Positions 58,870 to 64,000 of a stretch of DNA of 64,000 nt are shown here, piece by piece; position 1 is the first letter of the stretch, and the number at the start of each line of letters is the position of its first letter. The notes below the pieces were generated by a model that searched no databases, had not been told where the DNA came from, and saw nothing but the letters and a program-made list of their open reading frames with translations. The DNA comes from Butyrivibrio proteoclasticus B316 (GTDB lineage Bacteria; Bacillota; Clostridia; Lachnospirales; Lachnospiraceae). The stretch lies in the NCBI RefSeq assembly GCF_000145035.1, contig NC_014387.1:2160001-2224000 (forward strand), in the 5' to 3' direction. Both the position numbers and the translations under genes were made by a program.

Positions 58870-59550
58870 TCATGCCTGAAAATAGTAGCCGCTTCCCCAT
58901 TTAGTTCTAACGTATCTGGGTTCGCTTGGATTGGACTCAAGCTTCTCTCTAAGTCTTCTGATATGAACATCTACTGTTCTGACATCTCCGGGATACTCTG
59001 TACCCCAAATAGTAGTAAGGAGCTCTTCTCTTGAGTAAACTTTGCCGGGGTTAGATGCAAGAAGCTCTAAAAGTTCATATTCGCGGCTGGTAACATTGAT
59101 TTCTTTGCTGCCAACGAATACTCTTCTGTATTCTTCGTTGAGCTTGAGATCGCCATAGCTGATAACATCCTTGCTGTCAGCATTCTTGGAAGCTCTTCTC
59201 ATAATAGCCTTGATCCTGGCTTTTACTTCAAGGATATTGAAAGGCTTGGTAATATAATCATCTGCGCCATATTCAAGCCCCAGAATCTTATCCATATCAT
59301 CGCCCTTGGCTGTCAGCATGATGATAGGAACATTAGAAAACTCTCTGATCTGTTGACACACCTCAAATCCTGTCATAATTGGAAGCATTACATCCAAAAG
59401 GATAATGTCATATTCATTAGCTCTGGCCTTATCAAGTGCTTCCTGTCCGTCATAAGCACAGTCAACTATTATATCATCCTGCTCAAGGCTAAACTTAATG
59501 CCCTTTACAATAACTTTTTCATCATCAACAACAAGTGCTTTCTTACTCAT
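58870..59550 (-). CDS. OmpR/PhoB-family response regulator (WalR-like)
   Basis: A 226-residue regulator. The receiver (1-120) has VVDDEK, phospho-Asp in IILLDVMLPIMTG, LTAKG and YITKPF. The winged-helix domain (130-226) shows EINVTSREYELLELLASNPGKVYSREELL and VRTVDVHIRRLREKLE, with the wing ending WGSGYYF. Residues in the receiver and the recognition helix are closest to WalR/YycF. It is the first gene of the kinase and lipoprotein set, 14 nt after comEA on the same strand. Confidence 0.94.
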   Translation of the reverse strand: MSKKALVVDDEKVIVKGIKFSLEQDDIIVDCAYDGQEALDKARANEYDIILLDVMLPIMTGFEVCQQIREFSNVPIIMLTAKGDDMDKILGLEYGADDYITKPFNILEVKARIKAIMRRASKNADSKDVISYGDLKLNEEYRRVFVGSKEINVTSREYELLELLASNPGKVYSREELLTTIWGTEYPGDVRTVDVHIRRLREKLESNPSEPRYVRTKWGSGYYFQA

Positions 59551-59564
59551 TTATACCACCATTT

Positions 59565-60239
59565 CTAAACAGTTATATAATCTTTTATCTTGGAAAACAG
59601 CTTATCCTTGATCCCGGAGACCTTCATAATATCTTCGATAGCAGTAAATTTGCCATTTTCTGTTCGATAATCAATAATCTTTCCAGCTATCCCCTTCCCT
59701 ATTCCGGGAAGTGTCATTAATTCCTCAGCAGTTGCAGTGTTTATATTGATAAAGGAAGCTCCCTTATCTGCTCCACCAGACGTCTGCATTGATTCCTTGT
59801 TATAATCATAATCCGGAACGCTTGAAGAATCAGCAGTATCAGCCTTCTCTATTTCATCCCGCGTTGGAATCTGCAGTTTAAGGCCATCTTGAATAGGATA
59901 TGCAAGATTTACGTAGTCTTTATCTGCATTTTCTGCAAAGCCTCCTGCAGCTTCTACAGCATCAATTATACGTCTATCACTATCCAGATAATAAACACCC
60001 GGATTAACCACAGCACCACAAACAAAAACTGCACAGGATCTAACTGCAGCTTTTGCAGGCTCTTCATCCGGCTCAGAATAATCAGCAGATGCAAACCCTC
60101 CCGAGCTGATACCGGAAGACGCATCTATCGTTAGTTCCCGGTTCATTTCTTCATCTGAAAGAATTATTTCCTGCGAGTCTGCTCTTCTGCATCCCGCAAG
60201 AAGAATCATAGTTAAAAGAATTATTATTGTTTTACGCAT
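59565..60239 (-). CDS. comEA: ComEA-like DNA-binding lipoprotein
   Basis: A 224-residue exported protein. The signal ends in LLAGC, so it is probably a lipoprotein, where classic ComEA has a plain anchor. A linker leads to an SLBB domain (about 80-125: VFVCGAVVNPGVYYL, AVEAAGGF) and, after a Ser/Asp/Thr spacer, a helix-hairpin-helix (about 160-224: ININTATAEELMTLPGIGKGIAGKIIDYR). ComEA binds DNA at the membrane and hands it to ComEC. GGGAGG 5 nt upstream selects the ATG at 60239 over 60269. comEC is 3.2 kb away, separated by the two-component genes. Confidence 0.92.
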   Translation of the reverse strand: MRKTIIILLTMILLAGCRRADSQEIILSDEEMNRELTIDASSGISSGGFASADYSEPDEEPAKAAVRSCAVFVCGAVVNPGVYYLDSDRRIIDAVEAAGGFAENADKDYVNLAYPIQDGLKLQIPTRDEIEKADTADSSSVPDYDYNKESMQTSGGADKGASFININTATAEELMTLPGIGKGIAGKIIDYRTENGKFTAIEDIMKVSGIKDKLFSKIKDYITV

Positions 60240-60330
60240 GTTTCCTCCCAAAAAAGAGGACCCCGCCATGCATTTCTAATTTTATAAAAGTTAATCAAAT
60301 AACGCAATACCATTTATTGCTTCATTCTGA

Positions 60331-61836
60331 TCAATCACTGTCCTCAGTAAGTCCGGCAGTAATTGCCTCGTCATCAGGATCTGGAATATGCTCTTCCGAA
60401 TAGGCTTCGCCTGTAACCTGTGTCATAATGCTCTCTGATACAGCCTTAAGAGTATCGTTACAATCCTCTCCGTTCCAAATCTTGGTAAATGCTATTTCCA
60501 GCTCCATCCAAAGGTTGCTGGTCTCGATAGTCTTGGGCATTGGAACAGAATCATTATAAACATCAACAAAGGTATAAATATTGTTATTATCGTATTTAAC
60601 ACCATAATGAGCGGCAACTTTACCTGCACTTGTATAGATATCGCCTGAATTATCATTGCAAAGATATCTGGCAACAGCATTGGCCTCAGTAATATGCTCG
60701 GTGTAGCCGTTTACTACGATACAATCAGTAACAGACATAGTCCTTGTACCAAAGTCCGCTGTAAGTCCCGGCATATCTGCTACTGCAAATTCATAAGGGC
60801 ATTCACCAGCATCCTGTGCTTCCTTGATCTTGCCAAGAATATCTGTTGTAGCAACTGTAAATACAATCTTGCCGTCTATGAAATCGCTGACGATCTTATC
60901 ATAATCAATTTCATCAGCATCTATAGCAAAGAACTGGTTGAGCTGCTGGTAAATCTTCATGCAGCTGATAGTATCTGTATTATAGATATCTATCTTGCTG
61001 ACATCATCTCCGGATTTACCACCTACGTTCATATAATTACCTACAAAGAAATAATTATAGAAAATATCTGTTACATCCCACTTAAATACGGCTTCTACCT
61101 GCTCAGGAGCGTTGTAGCTCTCGGCAAACTTCAAAATATCTGAAATTGTAAGAGGAAGGCTGTTAGCTATCTCTTTTTCAATCATGACCTGAGTGATTTC
61201 AGGAGAAGTTTCCTCCTCACTGGTCTCTTCAGTGGAAGCTTCTGATGAAGAAACTTCAGACGAATTATCAATCTCTGCCTGTGCAGCCTCTCCCTCAGCA
61301 GCATCTATTTCAGACTGCATGTTGGCTACTGCCATCTCTTCAAGATATGTCTTGTTATATACAAGGCTACTGGTCTCAAAATACATAGGATAAGCTATGT
61401 ATCTGCCGTTGTAGGAAACTGAATTGATTGCAGCATCAGGAAACATCTCGGTTGAAAGATAATCCTCGCCGTCAGTTATCTCCATGGCAAGACCTGCAAG
61501 ATAAGCCTTCTCAAGTGAATCGTTTGTAATTATGAATAAGTCAGGGTAGTTGTCTTCTGTAAGAGAAGCTTTATTGATAGCCTCCAGATACTCAAGTCCA
61601 GACACAAGAACAGGCTCGATACGCACATTCTGATTATTCTCAGAATAAGCAACAGCCTTGCTCTGAAGATAACTGGTAAGGGAATCATCCGTATACCACA
61701 GTCTTACTGTTGTTCTGGTCCTTGGGAACAAAGAACGATTTTCAAAAATGCTCTGTCCCGAGCGGGCGTACACGATGGTGCCCGCAAGGGTACATGCAAT
61801 AAGTATAATAGAAAAAATTCTGATTCTTAATTTCAT
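60331..61836 (-). CDS. Extracellular solute-binding protein (family 1-like) with acidic insert
   Basis: A 501-residue exported protein. An N-terminal helix (IFSIILIACTLAGTIVYA) acts as signal or anchor; there is no clear lipobox. The body has the plan of sugar-type ABC binding proteins: VRLWYTDDSLTSYLQSKAVAYSE, DLFIITNDSLEKAYLAGLA, YIAYPMYFETSSLVYNKTYLEEM and PYEFAVADMPGL. Inside it is a 50-residue acidic Ser/Glu/Thr insert (about 175-225), odd for the family. No ABC permease or ATPase gene is near, so it may be an orphan binding or sensor protein. GGAG 6 nt before the ATG at 61836, overlapping the argD stop, gives the start. Confidence 0.75.
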   Translation of the reverse strand: MKLRIRIFSIILIACTLAGTIVYARSGQSIFENRSLFPRTRTTVRLWYTDDSLTSYLQSKAVAYSENNQNVRIEPVLVSGLEYLEAINKASLTEDNYPDLFIITNDSLEKAYLAGLAMEITDGEDYLSTEMFPDAAINSVSYNGRYIAYPMYFETSSLVYNKTYLEEMAVANMQSEIDAAEGEAAQAEIDNSSEVSSSEASTEETSEEETSPEITQVMIEKEIANSLPLTISDILKFAESYNAPEQVEAVFKWDVTDIFYNYFFVGNYMNVGGKSGDDVSKIDIYNTDTISCMKIYQQLNQFFAIDADEIDYDKIVSDFIDGKIVFTVATTDILGKIKEAQDAGECPYEFAVADMPGLTADFGTRTMSVTDCIVVNGYTEHITEANAVARYLCNDNSGDIYTSAGKVAAHYGVKYDNNNIYTFVDVYNDSVPMPKTIETSNLWMELEIAFTKIWNGEDCNDTLKAVSESIMTQVTGEAYSEEHIPDPDDEAITAGLTEDSD

Positions 61837-63032
61837 ACAGACTCCAGGCATGAACGAAGAATTTCGATCATGTCATCCACATTCTCTTTAGTAATTATGA
61901 GAGGTGGAACAAATCTGATTATCTGAGCTCCTGCATTGATCAAGATCAATCCCTTATCAAGAGCCTTGTTTATTATCTCTGAAACAGGTCTGTCAAAGAC
62001 AAGCCCCTGCATCAATCCCGCACCTCTTCTATCTATTATGAAGTCATACTCATCCTTAAGCTCATCAAGTCGCTTTTCTAAATAAGGAGCTACTTCTTTC
62101 ACATTCTCTATTATATTGTCCTGTTTAAATAAATCAAGTACTTTGCCTACTGCCGCACAGGCAAAGGGATTTCCGCCGTAGGTTGTTCCGTGATCACCAG
62201 CTACAAGCGAATTTGCGCCCACCTTCTCAGTCATGAGAAAGGCTCCAACCGGAACTCCACAGCCAAGAGCTTTGGCAGTAGTCATAATATCAGGCTTGAT
62301 ACCATATTTCTGCCATGCATACATATAGCCTGTTCTTCCCATTCCGCATTGTATCTCATCAAGGATCATCAGAATATCTTTTTCATCGCAGAGCTTTCTG
62401 ATATCAGAAAGAAAATCTTCAGTAGCCGGGAATATACCTCCTTCTCCCTGAACAGTTTCAAGAATGATAGCACATGTTTTTTCTGTAACCTGGGCTTTGA
62501 CGCTATCAAAGTCATTGATATCAGCAAATTTAACATTGCCGATCATTGGTTCAAAAGCTTCTCTGTAATGAGGATTGCCTGTTACAGATAATGCGCCAAA
62601 GGTCCTTCCGTGGAAAGAATGATTCATGGCAATAATTTCGCCATCAGCTTTACCTGTCTTAAGGTAATGATATTTCCTTGCAGCCTTTAGAGCTCCTTCA
62701 ACCGCCTCAGCTCCGCTGTTGGTAAAAAAGACTCTGTCCATGCCTGATACTTCTTTAATTTTCCTGGCTGCTTCTATGGCAGGAACATTGTAATAGTAAT
62801 TCGAAGTATGAAGAAGCTTGTCAATCTGTGCCTTAAGCGCATCATTATACTCTTTGTTATTGTATCCAAGAGCAAATACCGCTATACCGGAGACAAAGTC
62901 CAGATATTTTTTTCCATCCAGATCATATAGATATACTCCATCTCCTCTATCAAGAACAATCTGATACCTGTTATATGTATGAAGAAGCGCTTCTTCTGCT
63001 TCCTGTATATATTTCTTCATTACTTCGCTCAT
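61833..63032 (-). CDS. argD: Acetylornithine aminotransferase
   Basis: A 399-residue class III PLP aminotransferase, converting N-acetylglutamate semialdehyde to N-acetylornithine. Motifs: FVSGIAVFALGYNN, NSGAEAVEGALKAARKY, HSFHGRTFGALSVTG, MILDEIQCGMGRTG, the PLP lysine in MTTAKALGCGVPVGAFL, and GDHGTTYGGNPFACA. The typical length is 395-405. It lies 67 nt after argB on the same strand, as in Firmicute arg clusters; the binding-protein gene overlaps its end by 4 nt and may be read through. Confidence 0.96.
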   Translation of the reverse strand: MSEVMKKYIQEAEEALLHTYNRYQIVLDRGDGVYLYDLDGKKYLDFVSGIAVFALGYNNKEYNDALKAQIDKLLHTSNYYYNVPAIEAARKIKEVSGMDRVFFTNSGAEAVEGALKAARKYHYLKTGKADGEIIAMNHSFHGRTFGALSVTGNPHYREAFEPMIGNVKFADINDFDSVKAQVTEKTCAIILETVQGEGGIFPATEDFLSDIRKLCDEKDILMILDEIQCGMGRTGYMYAWQKYGIKPDIMTTAKALGCGVPVGAFLMTEKVGANSLVAGDHGTTYGGNPFACAAVGKVLDLFKQDNIIENVKEVAPYLEKRLDELKDEYDFIIDRRGAGLMQGLVFDRPVSEIINKALDKGLILINAGAQIIRFVPPLIITKENVDDMIEILRSCLESV

Positions 63033-63099
63033 AACATTTCTCCCGTTATTTTATTCTACTCTATAGTAAGTAGCAGATATATCTGATGATTACTATATT

Positions 63100-63996
63100 T
63101 TATGCTCCAAGCTCAACGTTATCATGATCTGGCATAAACATAGTGCCGACACCCTTATTAGTGAATATCTCCAGAAGCAGACAGTGCGGAATCCTTCCAT
63201 CAAGAATATGCACTCTTTTAACTCCTTCTCTGATTGCATTTGTGCAGTTGGTAAGTTTAGGGAGCATTCCACCTCCGATGTTACCGCCTGCGATCAAAGC
63301 ATCTGCTTCCGAGCAGGTAAGATTAGAGATAAATGTAGTAGGATCCTTGATATCTCTGTAGACGCCCTCAATATCAGTCAGGAAAGCCAGTTTATCAGCA
63401 CCTACCGCCTTGGCTATAGCACAGGCCGCATCATCTGCATTGATATTATAAGTATCAAAATTATCATCAAAGCCAATCGGAGCAACAATAGGAATATAGT
63501 CCCTGTCCATCATATCGAAGAGTATCTTAGGATCAACCTTATCTACTTCTCCAACAAATCCGATGTCTTTGCCATCTGAATATTTTTTGGTAACATGCAA
63601 AAGACCTGAATCCTTGCCACTGATACCAATTGAATTAACGCCAAGCTCCTGAACCATTGAGACAAGCTGCTTGTTAACCCTTCCAAGGACCATCTCTGCA
63701 ATTTCCATTGTCTCTTCGTCAGTTACTCTGAGGCCATTTACGAATTCTGCCTCCTTACCAACCTTGGAAACCCAGTTGCTGATAGCTTTTCCGCCTCCAT
63801 GAACTATGATTGGCTTAAATCCAACAAGTTTAAGAAGCGTAACATCTGTTATTACACTTCTCTGAAGATCAGGATTACTCATAGCACTTCCGCCATATTT
63901 AACAACAATTACCTTCTTATTTAATTTCTGTATATATGGAAGCGCCTCTACCAGAACCTCTGCTTTTTTCAGCACTTCCTGCATATCTTTATCCAT
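63100..63996 (-). CDS. argB: N-acetylglutamate kinase
   Basis: A 298-residue amino-acid kinase family enzyme, making N-acetylglutamyl phosphate from N-acetylglutamate and ATP. Seen: [11 protein letters not shown] (phosphate-binding Lys), [59 protein letters not shown] and the C-terminal [11 protein letters not shown]. The long N-terminus is like the arginine-sensitive hexameric type. The gene is complete; its ATG lies only 4 bases from the window edge, so its ribosome site and the upstream arg genes are out of view. Confidence 0.96.
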   Translation of the reverse strand: MDKDMQEVLKKAEVLVEALPYIQKLNKKVIVVKYGGSAMSNPDLQRSVITDVTLLKLVGFKPIIVHGGGKAISNWVSKVGKEAEFVNGLRVTDEETMEIAEMVLGRVNKQLVSMVQELGVNSIGISGKDSGLLHVTKKYSDGKDIGFVGEVDKVDPKILFDMMDRDYIPIVAPIGFDDNFDTYNINADDAACAIAKAVGADKLAFLTDIEGVYRDIKDPTTFISNLTCSEADALIAGGNIGGGMLPKLTNCTNAIREGVKRVHILDGRIPHCLLLEIFTNKGVGTMFMPDHDNVELGA

Positions 63997-64000
63997 TACC

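Noticed and set aside
24000..64000. Insertion sequences, integrases, prophage or rRNA/tRNA genes
   Set aside because: Looked for on both strands; none of their proteins or conserved RNA sequences was seen.

Overview
The window reads as chromosomal DNA of an anaerobic, Gram-positive (monoderm) Lachnospiraceae, most like Butyrivibrio or Pseudobutyrivibrio. This rests on the AT-rich intergenic DNA with strong AGGAGG ribosome sites, the c-di-GMP protein types, the 2-hydroxyacyl-CoA dehydratase family genes, isomerase-type rhamnose catabolism, and a Pel-type exopolysaccharide operon without outer-membrane PelB or PelC. No rRNA, tRNA, insertion sequence, prophage or CRISPR array was seen. The species call is inference.

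Layout. 1-4.6 kb: c-di-GMP proteins (a truncated membrane sensor, a PAS/degenerate-GGDEF/EAL phosphodiesterase, a PilZ protein) and a YggS-type PLP protein. 4.6-7.4 kb: an AT-rich accessory island with a 51-bp tandem repeat, TAATACC-ended palindromes, two small unknown genes and a possible orphan nuclease. 7.4-19 kb: the most interesting region. Two 2-hydroxyacyl-CoA dehydratase-like subunit pairs, each followed by a related small membrane protein, are transcribed away from a CooC-type ATPase. The left arm adds the ATP-dependent activator, a minimal acetyl-CoA-synthase (CdhC)-like protein and an Old Yellow Enzyme-type flavoprotein; the right arm ends with a His-rich protein. A CooT-like nickel-binding protein lies 5 kb further on. 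Ni-handling proteins without a CO dehydrogenase catalytic gene suggest an undescribed Ni- and Fe-S-dependent reductive system. One large subunit gene carries a single-base frameshift.

19-21.5 kb: an MntP-ZIP fusion transporter behind a yybP-ykoY Mn2+ riboswitch with a terminator and a near-consensus promoter, then a DUF362 protein. 21.8-24.2 kb: a secreted coiled-coil surface protein and the cooT-like gene. 24.3-31.3 kb: rhamnose catabolism (rhaA, rhaD, rhaB) with a large nested hairpin between rhaA and rhaD, plus a CPBP protease, an aldose epimerase and an AraC regulator. 31.3-33.2 kb: a GH43-like protein and a YitT membrane protein.

33.3-47.1 kb: one ten-gene operon: a catalytically dead GH3-like protein, pelD, pelE, a PelA-like deacetylase, pelF, pelG, cotH, a VTC-domain protein, DUF4956 and DUF4832. 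It joins a c-di-GMP-gated polysaccharide synthase to a putative phosphotransfer and polyphosphate cassette. Its 0.8-kb leader holds a consensus promoter, a possible 45-residue peptide and a terminator-like hairpin.

47.9-64 kb: mostly housekeeping genes: glyA, a lipid kinase, a PAP2 phosphatase, a GT2 glycosyltransferase, a DUF1653 protein, holA, comEC, a GerMN lipoprotein, a WalKR-like two-component system, comEA, a solute-binding protein, argD and argB.
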